Assembly (NCBI GenBank): GCA_949130485.1
Contig: OX422183.1
Span: 9,824,636 to 9,888,635, forward strand
Direction of reading: 5' to 3'
Source of the DNA: Agelas oroides
Lineage: Eukaryota; Porifera; Demospongiae; Agelasida; Agelasidae
DNA: 64,000 nt
The notes beneath the pieces were generated by a model. The model was not told the origin of the DNA, did no database searches, and saw only the letters and a list, made by a program, of their open reading frames with translations. Positions within the stretch are counted from its first letter, which is position 1, and every line of letters begins with the position of its first letter. This document shows, piece by piece, positions 1 through 11,369 of this stretch. The translations under genes and the position numbers were made by a program.

Positions 1-2460
1 CAGATGATTAATTCACATCACTTGTATATCCATACACAGGAACTTTGTCTCCAGACTATTAATGCCTCATTGTTCAGAAGTACCCAGGCCACAAGGTTCA
101 ATCTCCACGCTGCCCTGCAAGTGGTTTAAACTGCTGGTAAGTAAGCTTGTACTATATACTTATTACAACTGCAGTTGTCTGAATTTGCATTTAGGTCTTC
201 CTCCTTAATTTGTTCTGCACTGGATTGGGGGTGGGGGGAGCCATAGTACATTTCTTAATGAGGTGCGGAGAACATAAGTTGTACACAAGGCCTTGTATTT
301 TCTGAAATGTACCTGCTGAGTGGATGACTCTTCTGGTTGGGAATTGTCCAGTGTTTGCGTTTATGTACTCTTAAATTTGCAAACCTAGTTTGTATCATGA
401 CCATCTTCCACTATACCTTCCAGGCCTGTTTACTTCTCCTCACTACACCAACTGACTACAGAGGCCCCAGCTGCTTGAAGAGGCTCATAGCCAAGTGAGT
501 GGTTACAATGTTTAATACATCTAGCCTTATCCCTGGTGATTACGTTCAGGGATTTCCATGTATGCATGAATAACAACAAACAAGATGAGCCTTTCTGAGA
601 TGCTGACTGTGTGATTTCTTCACATACCCCAGTAGAGGAATTGCATTTGAAATGATAGCTGCCACACTTTCGAAATATTTTCAGTACACATGCTGCCATG
701 TTGGAAGGCAATTGAAGGAAAGCAATTATACAAAAATTACATTTCTACAGACCTGTTTCGGGCGTTTAACTTCAACTTTAGACTATGCAAAGGGTTAGTG
801 AAGACATTTAACACACCTCTGTGAGAAATGAATGCTACTGGTAGGAGCATTGCTAGGGCAGGAAGTTCAATGCGCTAGTATGATAATCACTACTGTTTTG
901 TCCTCCAAGATGCCCCACATGACTTGTATAATGGAATAATAGAATGATTGCAGTTCCTCCATCGCATGACCTGATTAGTATATGAATAATTATTGCATGT
1001 GCTATTCTTTCACAGATGGATGTTAACAATTGAACTCAACTAACTGATTGATAGGTACATAAAATGTATATTATATGCATAGTTGAATGCCATTTTTGTA
1101 TGTATAGAGTATATTGACACATTTTTGTACAATGTAGTACTTCAATCACATACGTATTTGTATAAAATGCTGTAACGTAAGTTATAGCATAACTATTGTT
1201 TGCTTGTTTTAGTATATTCATGTTTTCAACTCAGTGTATGTCACAATTATATTTTGCTTACAGTCAAGAGTGTTTCATTGGAAATTCCATGTAAAAGCTC
1301 CACCCACTAAGTGAGGGGTCAGCTGCATGTCAGTTGACACACTGCTAATTTTGCACACCAATTTTGACACATTGGTAGAATAACACACTTGTTATTTAGC
1401 ACACTGTCCAGTTAGCACATGTGTAGTTTTGACACACCTAACAATTTGACATGCGTGTAGGTGTGTCAAAACTGGAGACATCACTTTTGACACACTTTAT
1501 GTGTCAGATTAGCACACTTTTTTTTTTCTGTGTAAAGGTGCACATTAAATAAGTGACCATATAGAATTCACCTGGCGATATCCATTTAGTGAATTTCAAT
1601 CATTTTACTGTTCATTCAAACCTGTCGCTGGTCTGCCCTCTACCGCCTAGCCTTGTACCAAGCGCGCATGATGATGTCATTTTTTGATGTCATCATGCAC
1701 TCTTGCCTTGTACCCAGGTGTGGCTGTATTGGGTACGAAGCTATCTAACCCTCCTTCCTCCATTCCTACTTTACCAAAGTCCATACATAATACTCCAATC
1801 CCCCACCAGATTGCTCTGCAAAGTTTCGTCAATATTCCACCCTCGTGCATCACAGCACCTTCATTTGTTGTTTCAGTTCCCAGCAAAAACTACTCCAACC
1901 CACTCTACACCCACAAATCAGAGCAGATGCTTATGCACAACATGCCAGTACACTAAGGAAACCAACAGTGTACCTACTAATCATACCAGTGGGTGAGTTT
2001 GCTCTTACACCATAGAGCGATAGTTGGATGGCTGCACAAAACCTTGGGACATTCTATTTTTACAATCTATCCAGCAAACATTTTGTGCTCGTTATGTAGC
2101 TAAGTCATCATACCCCTTGTGTAACTCACCAAACTTTGTGTCTGACCTCGGTTGCTTGGGCTAGCGCTGGCAACACTCATCCAGCACACTTCGTGGGCGT
2201 TCGCTTCCTTCATAAAACACTTCTCGTGACGACGCTAAAGCCGCTTGATTCAGTCCCAAGTCCATCCCTGCGTAGACACAAACCACTGAAGTATTTCAAA
2301 GTCGCTTATGTTAGAGAAATCGGCAGAACAGCCGAAAACTAAAGACATGTCTGTAACACTCTCCAATGAACTCGCCAGCGCCATTTCTCCCTAACCGGAT
2401 GTTACCGCCCATGTAATTAAAAGTTGGGCGTGTCTGTACGCTTTGCGGATTGACTGGTTT
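1..2460. other. Non-coding stretch, no gene recognised
   Basis: No open frame here resembles a protein family. Between about 1325 and 1520 the sequence repeatedly alternates TTGACACA/TAGCACAC words and their complements, a degenerate short repeat field. Around 1649-1740 there are palindromic fragments containing GCCTTGTACC, a worn copy of the dispersed TAGCCTCGT-ended element family found elsewhere in the window. Confidence 0.5.
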
Positions 2461-2464
2461 GTGT

Positions 2465-2577
2465 ACCGGTTTGCTAACCGGTTTCTAAATCGGTTTAGCG
2501 CGTTTACACCAGGTAGCTTCCAAACCGGTTCAATAGAAACCGGCTTGGGAACCGGCTTAAGTGCTACGTGTAAACGC
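2465..2577. repeat. AACCGGTT-motif cluster in a tiny inverted-repeat element
   Basis: Six variants of AACCGGTT or AACCGGCTT lie within 96 bases (near 2465, 2476, 2488, 2523, 2538 and 2550). The right part is bounded by inverted arms: GCGTTTACAC at 2500-2509 and its complement GTGTAAACGC at 2568-2577. It may be a very small MITE with a palindromic core. AACCGGTT is also the Grainyhead/TFCP2 core binding motif, so enhancer function is an alternative that sequence alone cannot decide. Confidence 0.45.
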
Positions 2578-2609
2578 AGCTTAATTGAAGCCGACCAGTA
2601 GCCAAGGCA

Positions 2610-3549
2610 GGGTCACTCTAAAAGTAGGAACGGGAAATGGGAAATGAGAAATGGGGAAATGAAGAAATGGGGAAATGGAGACGGCAACGCACTGTACTAC
2701 GACACAAGTGGTGAGTTGTAAAACAGGACAGTAGTGAGTGTACATGTTGTGCAAAGTAGCTTATTTAAAAGTATTTGCTAGTCGGGGTAGGCCTATACTT
2801 TTGTTCCTTCTCTGATGAGGAAAGCAACTGTATACCATGTTATGTATACTGACTAAGTATATGCACACACTCCAGTTATTTGATCCATGCTACTGCTAGT
2901 GCTGATTATTCTTGTGGAATTGCCTCACTTAGCTATAAAGCTGTTGAATGTTACCTCCTCTACCCAGTGCATGCAATTATAAATCACACATGCACAGTTA
3001 TTATACTCAAACTATGTCTGATCTCCACAGAGCTGGTGTGTGTATAGATTCTGGTGAAGAACGACTGCAAACATGCATTTGTCATATACTATAGAATAAA
3101 TCATGTTTTTGTAAATAATAGTGCTGCATGTATATGAAACAAATACATGTACGTGGCTCCCTAATGAAGCAAGAAACCGAAGAGGACTCAAAATGATTCT
3201 TTGTAGAAAGTTGGAACAAGGTATGAGTAATGACTCACAAATTTAACAAACTTAAAGAAAGCTAACAAGCTGCCAAAAGTGAAGTGCTAGCTTGCCGACC
3301 ATGATGCAATATGCAATGCCATTGCATATGGTATATGTATATACCCCTTTGGTGCAAATTGTAAGGTATAAATAAATGCTGGATGGACATTGACTTCAGT
3401 TTTTTGTCACACATAATATTTGATGACTGCAGTAACAAAATGTCAGCAGTTTGCTGAGTAAAATGCAATGTGCTTTCTTCCCATTTCCTCATTTCCTCGT
3501 TTCCCATTTCCCATTTCTCATTTCCTCGTTCCTACTTTTAGGGTGACCC
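2610..3549. mobile_element. Non-autonomous TIR element with 9-bp target duplication (Mutator-like size)
   Basis: The ends are 23-bp inverted repeats with one mismatch, starting GGGTCACTCTAAAAGTAGG on the left and GGGTCACCCTAAAAGTAGG on the reverse-complemented right, followed by GGGAAATG-type short repeats on both sides. The element is flanked by GCCAAGGCA at 2601-2609 and 3550-3558. A 9-bp duplication is typical of Mutator-like transposons. No transposase frame lies inside, so this is a deletion derivative or MITE of 940 bp. Confidence 0.75.
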
Positions 3550-3567
3550 GCCAAGGCAGTCATTACG

Positions 3568-4174
3568 TAGCCTCGTTCCCAGGCCTTCCCCGGCTCCAGT
3601 TTTTGATCGCTTGCAGTATGCAAAAACGGAGGGAGAAGGCCTGGTGAATCTTACCACGTGATCCGCGGCACAGGCGTCACATGTCGTCACGCCTGTATGT
3701 ATAGCCATGCTAGGGAGAAGGCCGATCTTGCGTTCTGTTCTAGCTACGAAGATGAGACAAGCGCTGACGGAGAGCAACATCAAGCGCACAAAACATATCC
3801 GAGCTAGAAGGAAAAACTCCGAAGGGTTGCCGAACGACGTGTGAAATATCTGCAGTGACAAAATTTAGCTTACGTAGCGAAAAAGCAGCCGCTTTTGGAT
3901 TTGCAACGCTTGCAGCGGAACTATCCTTCAGCGGTTCCGATTCAGACTCGGATATGTTCTAGATGTAGGACTTGTCTTTCGGCTGGAACTTGTCTTGTTT
4001 CTCTAGCTTCTCTGTAGCTGGAGATATAAATGTGAATATGTATTCGTGTCTAGAACCCGTGACGTCATGTGTGCCGCGGATCACGTGGTAAGATTCACCA
4101 GGCCTTCTCCCTCCGTTTTTACATACTGCAAGCGATCAAAAACTGGAGCCGGGGAAGGCCTGGGAACGAGGCTA
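3568..4174. mobile_element. TAGCCTCG-ended MITE with 9-bp target duplication
   Basis: Inverted arms of roughly 100 bp start TAGCCTCGTTCCCAGGCC and continue through a CCGGCTCCAG and GATCGCTTGCAGTA segment; the right arm is the reverse complement. The flanks GTCATTACG at 3559-3567 and 4175-4183 are a perfect 9-bp target duplication. No coding capacity is seen. It lies directly against the target duplication of the preceding element. It is the best-preserved member of a family whose ends recur across the window. Confidence 0.78.
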
Positions 4175-4237
4175 GTCATTACGCCAGCGTACCGGAAGTC
4201 ATACATTTCCCTTTGCGGATCCGTGTATCGTTCAGCC

Positions 4238-4609
4238 TAGTCTCGGAACCAGACCCTCAAAAAATCGAAAAGGAGGGTCTGGTAAATCGGCTGGGGTGGA
4301 AGTGTACACTGCGCCCGGTATGCAGGCGCACTTCCGATTGGCCTTTGATTAGCATTCTGATGTGCGTTGATTAGAAATGCTAACCGCACGGAAGCCGTCT
4401 TCGCGTTTTGCTTCGTTTTAGAAAGCTGTGAACACTCAGCGGGAAAGATTAGAACGTTTGTGCGAGTGTCTGGTTCATCAGAAAGCTCTACTGGCTACGG
4501 AAGGTCCCGCAATTAATAAAATTCCTAACATTCCGCAGTGTACACTTCCACCCCGCCCTGTTTACCAGACCCTCCTTTTCGATTTTTCGAGGGTCTCGAT
4601 CCGAGACTA
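4238..4609. mobile_element. TAGTCTCGG-ended MITE with 9-bp target duplication
   Basis: Long inverted arms (TAGTCTCGG, then a CCAGACCCTC segment, then GTGTACACTGCG) enclose about 160 bp. CGTTCAGCC occurs at 4229-4237 and again at 4610-4618, a perfect 9-bp target duplication. The ends resemble the TAGCCTCG family, but the interior is different, so it is probably a sister family mobilised by the same kind of transposase. Confidence 0.76.
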
Positions 4610-4618
4610 CGTTCAGCC

Positions 4619-6276
4619 CCACCCTCTCAATTTGTATATTACCAGAATTGCTCCTTCCTAATCTAAGAAACGGCAAGAGATAGGTCTACAAAACTGTATG
4701 GAGGAATAGAGCAAACATTAACAACTTCGCAAAATTATACTATTTCCACAAATGGTTGCATCCCTTTTTCCTGCAGGGAGCCGACTCTGGCCAAAAGTGG
4801 GTGGAGCTAACATCACCTGCACTTCTTTGTTACCGCCGCATGCTTTTCTTTACTTTAGTGTATAGGCACATTGTAAATGAGGTAGATTTTATGTCCTGCT
4901 TTTTTTGTAACTGGTGTGAAGACATAAAGTGATTATAAGTATTACACAAAAATTACACCAACCTGTACATGAAATACAACACTGCTCACCAGCAGCTGTT
5001 GAGTGGTAACCTCACAAGCGGGAGCATAAAAGCAACGAAGTGCATTTCCCAGGCTTTCCACCAAATGGTGTAATAAGGTATTTCCTCCTCCTCTCCAACT
5101 CTCATCAATCAAATAACAACACTAATTCACATAAATGAATATAAATTCTATTCTTGTCTTCAGCACTCCATTCTCACTTTCACGAGCTCTTGTCTTGCTA
5201 GCCCTGGCCAGAGGAGGTAAAAATGAAAGTATCCAACAGCTACAGAAATACTTCTTGTTTAATACACACAGCATTATTCTATTAACACAGCAATTGAACT
5301 CAGGAGGCTCTACCTACTTGATATATCTGACATAGGCACCCCAAGATGGCTACTAAGCTATCTAATTAGAGCAGTCCATTGATCCCCACCTAGCACATAG
5401 CTGCAAGCAATACTCAACAGGATCCTCCTTACTCTACAGAGATGGTGGTGGCCACCTGCTTGCAATTTCAAAGCTAATATGCTTAATGTACCTTCTACAT
5501 GGCTAGTTGCTGTAATGTGATTATGTCACCTCCCTTGGTCTTCATCCAGGTATGTCGCGATATGATGACAGTGAACCCATACACTGCAGAGAAATGGAGA
5601 GTAAAAGTGAAGATTAAATTACACTGTAAGTTAAAGCGGTTGTACTAGACTATACCTAGTCTAGTCTGTTAGCTGTAACACTAGTTACACTAGCAAGCTA
5701 GTGTAAAATCGAATGCGTTGAAGATGGAGCTGAAAATTGAAAAAGTACATCACGTCTACAAGAGCACATGGACACCAAGGCTGGAAAAAGGATCTCTATG
5801 AGGGAGGGGCCCTTCGTGGGCATCGCTGTATAAACTGAATACTTGAGTAACGCCATAGTCTAGTCCACTAGTTTACACTTGCCTAGCGATCGATCGACGA
5901 TGTGGACTCATTACAGTCGTGTGCCCGGATGCTTTGGGGATCAATTCGATATCTTGGACCAAATATTGAATTTCATTGTGGCGGTTCACTTGTCCAACTG
6001 CCAATCTGCCAAATGTATGCCATAACATTTTTCTCCAAGATGACATTTCAGTGTCGTGAAGCTAGACTCTTGCTTTATGACGGTTTATGTGTGAGAGTCG
6101 GCTTTGCAAGACTACTACATGTATAACTAAGGACCTGACGATGAGCTAGCTACACTACCATGCTTGGATAAAGAAGTGTGTTGACAACGCCAGACTTGCT
6201 CATAAAGCCACTGCAGTGAGATGGCAGCCCTAGAGATATGCTAGGTTGTTCAACGCAGATTTAGCAGTGGCAGTTA
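4619..6276. other. Intergenic, nothing recognised
   Basis: Only short chance frames. No domain-like protein, long repeat or RNA gene was seen. Confidence 0.4.
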
Positions 6277-6331
6277 GGGGCGTCTCCAAACCATTTTTGG
6301 TGCAGATAACGTCACGGTGACATTAAGTACT

Positions 6332-6365
<34 letters not shown>

Positions 6366-6686
6366 ACCCTCCCCATAACGTCACACAATTAAATAGGTTC
6401 AAAACCAACATGAAAGGATAACTACAATACATGAAGCTGTGGCCTTTTCAAACATCGTGGACAGTTAAAATCCAACTCAGCTGTTCATACTTATCCTTCA
6501 GATTTGTGTAAATGCAGCCATCCGCCTCACGTACAACAGTGCCAAACAAGGTAGTTTGCACGCTATGTTTAGCCATGGCATACTGCTAGAAGCACATGGC
6601 ATAAATTAATAATTTTAACGTCACGGCCTCCCCCCCCAACGTCACAATAACGTTATCTGCGCCAAAAATGATTTGGAGACGCCCCC
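6277..6686. mobile_element. PIF/Harbinger-type MITE with a poly-C run
   Basis: About 45 bp of inverted repeat: GGGGCGTCTCCAAACCATTT on the left pairs with the right end read as GGGGGCGTCTCCAAATCATT. The direct flanks are TTA (6274-6276 and 6687-6689), the 3-bp target typical of PIF/Harbinger elements. Inside is an uninterrupted run of 32 C at 6334-6365. No transposase. Confidence 0.7.
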
Positions 6687-7299
6687 TTACATGCAATTGT
6701 GGACATTCATATTCCAGTCCAGTGATTAGAGACACCCTAACTGTATTGTCCACAATAGATCAAAGCTCAAATGATACTGTGCTCTTCTCTTTTACCTTAC
6801 AGGTCCTGAAACATCATGCTATAAATAGAATGAACCTGTTGTACCTATTATGTAGTTAACAGAATTGGATGTTGTGTGACTATTTTTGGTACTACTACAA
6901 TCAAGTTACCTGAGCTGAAAAACTTTCATTCCGCCTGCTCCGAAAAGTGGAAATCAAACTGGCGTGGGTGATCCGAGGGGTCCGCCACGGCGCGCCTCGG
7001 CGTACGAGATTTCGAAATCCACTGGATTTCACGTGGATTTCGGATTTCAGAATGGATTTCTGGATTTCAAAGTGGATTTCTGGATTTCAAAGTGGATTTC
7101 TGGATTTCAAGCGGATTTCTGGATGTCAAAGCGGATTTCTGGATTTCAAAGCGGATTTCTGGATTTCGTTTGAACCGCTATTATTCTGAAGATACAGCTA
7201 AAATATACTCATGAACAATCATGATCCACATTCCTCTCAGCCTATATGCTAACAGAATACAATGTCACAGGCAATTCACCGCTACATAGCGCATAGGCA

Positions 7300-7460
7300 G
7301 CGTGTTCGTTGATTGTCATACATATACATACGCATACTGCGTGTTCGTTGATTCATACATATTCATACGCATACTGCGTGTTCATTACCATACATATTCA
7401 TGCCATACATATTCATGCAATACATATTCATACCATACTGCATGTTCGTCATACATAATA
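7300..7460. repeat. CATACATATTCAT minisatellite
   Basis: Two longer units reading roughly CATATTCATACGCATACTGC with GTGTTCGTT are followed by shorter CATACATATTCATGC units. Low-complexity tandem DNA inside the 6960-7815 element. Confidence 0.6.
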
Positions 7461-7493
7461 CATCATTATTATCTCAATTACATCACCTTGGAA

Positions 7494-7544
7494 GAATGAC
7501 CTTTGTACCCGACCGCGAAGATCGGCCGGGTACAAAGGTCATTC
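7494..7544. repeat. Near-perfect hairpin
   Basis: GAATGACCTTTGTACCCG is followed after 15 bases by its exact complement, an 18-bp stem, with further pairing in the loop (CCG/CGG). Probably the core of the surrounding element or a separate tiny MITE. Confidence 0.6.
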
Positions 7545-8286
7545 ATTGTGGTGACGTTCTATTACGTCATAGAAAATCGGGGCACGTGCACGTCCTTGTA
7601 GTGTAATTAATGTAAAGTATACGGATATGTGCGGAGTATTTTAATAGAATCCTGAATTGGATTTCCGGATTTTAGAGTGGATTTCCGGATTTCAGAGTGG
7701 ATTTCTGGATTTCAGATTGGATTTCTGGATTTCACAGTGGATTTCTGGATTTCAGTTTGGATTTCTGCCGACGGTGTACGAGATTTCTTTCGTGACGGAC
7801 CCCTCGGGGTGATCTGTACACGGTATACGCGATAACACTCGGATGATGCAAAAATCAAATAGTATAGTTCTTCTCCGTAAACAGCTGTACATTTGAACAA
7901 TCTTGGCTCAATTTTTTTCCTCGATCAGCTAAAATCAGTCACTGATCCCTACTGCAACTCCCTGATACCGCAATAACTTGGTAGTTCGTCGAGGACAAAC
8001 CAACGCGTGGACAATTTGTACTTCCGGTAGGCGTGGCCGTTGCAAAAGAAAACGCATATTTGGAACTCTGGCGAAACGGCGTAGCAAGCCAGATTGTGTA
8101 TAACTTACATGTATACGTATGGTTGCCGTTTGTCACTGTCACGATGATGCAGATATCAAGAAGTTACAATTTATTGTGAGTAGCTATAATCACCGATTCA
8201 CCAGAGCATGATATGAATATAGAAAAGCTCTAACAAATAATAGCATGAATAGAATGATACTGAAATGGTGTAAGGCATTAGCACAG

Positions 8287-8525
8287 TCAGTGATTACATA
8301 TACCCGAACCACTCGGAGGGTTGCAAATTCGGCACATCCACTTCTCATCCTGTTCAGGAAGACGAGACAACCCCACACATGTGTAGTGCCACCACCTCCA
8401 ACAACGTATAGCTTCGCATCCAACCCACAGATGACTTTCTTTTGCTTTAAATTTCCTTCCACACTCCTGACAGTGTAGCTCATCTTCTGAGATTGTCACA
8501 TGATCACGATTACGGCCACTTTTAC
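8287..8525 (-). CDS. PHD-finger terminal exon
   Basis: An intron acceptor (TTGTAG) precedes the exon. The frame runs GKSGRNRD... to a stop and contains a complete C4HC3 zinc finger: CQEC, then CEAIRC, then WWHYTC, then WMCRIC. The WWH spacing and the Trp before the last Cys pair are typical of PHD fingers, which read histone H3 tails. It is the C-terminus of a minus-strand gene whose other exons lie at 8694-8731, about 8766-9653 and 9806-10124. No intact transposase was found next to it, although PHD fingers also occur in the pogo element of this window. Confidence 0.65.
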
Positions 8526-8693
8526 CTACAAGAGGTATGAATGCAGGCTGGGATTAGTAATCAATACTACCTCTGCCGTTTGTTGCAACTGATTAGAGGC
8601 AAACCATGCATGTACCATTACACTCACACAGTAATATGCATGTTAACCATGGCCTATTAGTATGCGTATGGCCGGGTATCGTTTTGCACTAAC

Positions 8694-8731
8694 CTCGGGC
8701 AGAAGTCTCCTTATTCACCGTAGTGTCAGTC
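8694..8731 (-). CDS. Small internal exon of the PHD gene (candidate)
   Basis: 38 nt between an AACAG acceptor and a GAG|GTTAG donor. Its phase joins cleanly to the PHD exon at 8525, giving TDTTVNKETSAR-G. The join to the upstream repeat exon is not perfectly in phase, so this exon is tentative. Confidence 0.35.
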
Positions 8732-8765
8732 CTGTTAATCTGAATTAGATTCTAGAGTACCTTAC

Positions 8766-9653
8766 GGAAGGGATCTCCTTCACCACTGTCACCATGAACA
8801 TCTGGCCTGGTGCTGGACAGTCTCTGTTTCTTTCCTGGGGACGATTCACTTTCCTGAGTGGATTTTCCTTTAGTTCGACTTCTCTTTGATCTGCCAGCTT
8901 CCTGTAGATCGTCACCACGGCTAACATATCTCACATTCGATAACCTCCTCTTCCTTGGAGACTCTATGCTCCCTTCAATGGCTTCTTGGTCACCTGGTTC
9001 TGCTAGGCCGGATAGTCTCCTGTTCTTCTCGGGTGAGCGCATGGCTCCTTGAGAGCCTTCGCGATCACCTGGTTCATGGTGAACATCCGAACCTCTGCTG
9101 GACAGTCTCTGTTTCTTTCCTGGGGACGATTCATTTTCCTGAGTGGATTTTTTTATTTCGACTTCTCTTTGATCTGCCAGCTTCCTGTAGATCGTCACCA
9201 CGGCTAACATATCTCAGATTCGATAACCTCCTCTTCCTTGGAGACTCTATGCTCCCTTCAATGGCTTCTTGGTCACCTGGTTCTGCTAGGCCGGATAGTC
9301 TCCTGTTCTTCTCGGGTGAGCGCATGGCTCCTTGAGTGGCTTCTCGATCAACTGGTTCTGCCTGGCCGGCTTCTTGTTCACTGTCACTCGGCTTCATGTG
9401 GGATAGTCTCCTGTTCTTCTCGGGTGAGCACATGGCTCCTTGAGTGGCTTCGCGATCACCTGGTTCACGGTGAACATCCGAACCTCTGCTGGACAGTCTC
9501 TGTTTCTTCCTGGGGACGATTCACTTTCCCGAGTGGATTTCCTTTTATTTCGACTTCTCTTTGATCTGCCAGCTTCCTGTAGATCGTCACCACGGCTAAC
9601 ATGTCTCCGATTCAATAACCTCCTCTTTGGAGACTCTATCACTTCTCCTGCGG
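8766..9653 (-). pseudogene. Ser/Arg-rich repeat exon of the PHD gene, frameshifted
   Basis: The acceptor at 9654-9655 joins in phase to the upstream exon ending at 9806. The encoded linker is built of near-identical repeats (motifs VSRGDDLQEAGRSKRSR, SSPGKKQRLSS, SPEKNRRLSG), with DNA spacings of 283 and 389 bp between the same landmark. At least two single-base differences between units break the frame: a lost T in the first unit near 9510, and a shift near 9150. Either the gene is decaying, the units vary by slippage, or the assembly has homopolymer errors. Low-complexity and probably disordered; no enzymatic domain. Confidence 0.5.
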
Positions 9654-9805
9654 CTATAAATAGAATGGATATAATCACTTTTTGGGACTGGCACAATCCA
9701 CATACATCCACACATTTGCACACCACACTAGACAACTGAAGGTTATAGGGCTAAGCAAATGCGCTAGGTTCACAGTAACTCTGTGGATAAGAAATATGAT
9801 GTTAC

Positions 9806-10124
9806 CTTCATCAAGAATTTGGGCTGTTTGCTTCGTGAAGAACTCCTTCTGTACCATGATTGCACGGGCATAGATAGTGCTTGGAGACTGTCTTCCTTCC
9901 ACTCCGGCTGGCACATACTGAAGGGCAGTATTGGGTGCTAGAAATAGCTGTAAAACACCTTCTCTCAAATAGCCATGGCAGAACTTCTTCAATGAGCTAG
10001 TAAATGTAGCTGGTAGTGGCATACCTCGACTCTGGAGATGCTTCCTCAACTCGCAAGCCAAAATGGCATACCAATACACATCTTGTCCTCTTAGCTTACG
10101 GTTAGTGCGGAGGAATGTGAGAAC
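9806..10124 (-). CDS. Upstream exon of the PHD gene, unknown domain
   Basis: An open frame between an acceptor (TAGCTAG) near 10125 and a donor (GAAG|GTAAC) at 9805. It encodes about 106 residues with motifs such as YWYAILACELRKHL, KFCHGYLREGVLQLF and STIYARAIMVQKEFFTKQTAQ. It reads like a folded helical domain, but I do not recognise the family. Further 5' exons were not found. The in-frame join to 9653 supports it being real coding sequence. Confidence 0.45.
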
Positions 10125-10221
10125 CTAGCTATATTAAAGTAGCAGATACATGATAATCGGGTATGAGACCCTGCTCAGCAGCATTAAGGCATGGGCAGCT
10201 CATTAACAGTGCCTTAATTAA

Positions 10222-10747
10222 CCCTTTAGGGCCTAAAATATCTTGAAGATGTTCTGAACGTGCAATGTCTGCTGAGAAACTCGCTGAAAATGTGTGTAGC
10301 GATCTTTATTATGCCCTGCAGCAATAGTTACCGCTTTCATGAGCCTCGGGGGTATGCCCCGACAGTTATTCGCAATGATTGTTATTCAAGGCAGGAAGGG
10401 GTGGGATTCAAGGGGCGGAGCGTTCGCCAAGGTAGCCGTGCAGTAAGCGTATCGGTTGGATCTTTGCGAAACTTCTCGTTCTTTTGTTGAATGGCGCTAC
10501 TTTCTTCACTGCTGGAGAGGAGGGGTCAATAGTAACTCACAACGGAAGCGTTATTCCAGGTAAGCATAAAATGAAGGCACAATAAGTTTTTCTACTTGTA
10601 CCATTCGAGCGCTATTTACGCTAGAAGACCTGTTAACAAACTGCCAGCAATAGTGTCAGTTCTCGTGGGAATGGCATTGCAAAGTGAGAAGCCACAAAAC
10701 AGTACAATGTCAGTCGTGTACCTTTTGGTGCTATCAGCCCTAAAGGG
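10222..10747. mobile_element. piggyBac-type MITE
   Basis: The ends are inverted CCCTTTAGGGC. The left flank is TTAA (10218-10221); the right flank is TTGA (10748-10751), one substitution from TTAA. TTAA targets with CCC termini are the hallmark of piggyBac elements. No transposase inside. Confidence 0.6.
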
Positions 10748-10798
10748 TTGAATGCAAATTTTGAATAACTCATGATCACATTGGGGGGTATAGAATAG

Positions 10799-10973
10799 TT
10801 CGAGTTCGAGTTCGAGTTCGAGTTCGAGTTCGAGTTCGAGTTCGAGTTCGAGTTCGAGTTCGAGTTCGAGTTCGAGTTCGAGTTCGAGTTCGAGTTCGAG
10901 TTCGAGTTCGAGTTCGAGTTCGAGTTCGAGTTCGAGTTCGAGTTCGAGTTCGAGTTCGAGTTCGGAGTTCGAG
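10799..10973. repeat. (TTCGAG)n microsatellite
   Basis: About 27 nearly perfect copies of the hexamer, with one disruption near 10964. Every frame is open on the minus strand, producing artificial Ser/Asn or Glu/Leu runs. A short copy of the same hexamer in the opposite orientation occurs at 14741-14766. Confidence 0.95.
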
Positions 10974-11107
10974 ATGGCAATCACTTCGTACATGCGCTAT
11001 AGCTACGTGCGCCTGCGTTGCACCAGTAAGGCGTGAGTTAGGTTTTTTGTAAGCCCAAGGAGAGAGGAGCGGACCATGGTACCGATGTCTGTGCTAGGGA
11101 ACAAACC

Positions 11108-11160
11108 ATAGTCTCGCAAGCCACACCCTTCGCAGTGAGGGTGTGGCAGGCTTGTAAGAC
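11108..11160. repeat. Small hairpin element
   Basis: CAAGCCACACCCT pairs with AGGGTGTGG and GCTTG downstream, forming a stem of about 14 bp around an 8-base loop. No coding potential. Confidence 0.5.
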
Positions 11161-11258
11161 TGGGTAAGTGGTCTCTGAGCAGGTGAGAAGATATCTACAC
11201 AACCTAAGGGCAGAATCTCAGTGAGGCTTACCTGCTGGAATCAGATTTCCATTAATAG

Positions 11259-11369
11259 CAGAACGTTAGCATCCGTAAGCTATACAGTGATTTATACGGT
11301 TAGGGTGGGGTTAGGGTTGGGTTAGGGCTGGTATAAATACCGTATAGCATACGGAGGCTAACATTCTGT
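11259..11369. mobile_element. Fold-back element with TTAGGG-like loop
   Basis: Two arms of 39 bp are inverted and about 85% identical (left starts CAGAACGTTAGCATCCGTA, right complement starts CAGAATGTTAGCCTCCGTA). The 33-bp loop at 11298-11330 is GGTTAGGGTGGGGTTAGGG followed by TTGGGTTAGGG, that is three TTAGGG telomere units with spacer Gs. Confidence 0.65.

Larger units (their letters stand above)
6960..7815. mobile_element. Inverted-repeat element carrying a GGATTTC minisatellite
   Basis: The ends share GATCCGAGGGGTCCG / GATCACCCCGAGGGGTCCG in opposite orientation plus a matching TACGAGATTTC stretch. Just inside each end is a tandem array of about 20-bp units built on TGGATTTCTGGATTTCAAAG (7028-7170 and 7655-7770), both on the + strand. 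Short frames over the array are repeat translations, not genes. No target duplication was identified. Confidence 0.5.

Noticed and set aside
10616..10993. Ser/Asn and Glu/Leu repeat proteins
   Set aside because: Pure translation of the TTCGAG microsatellite.
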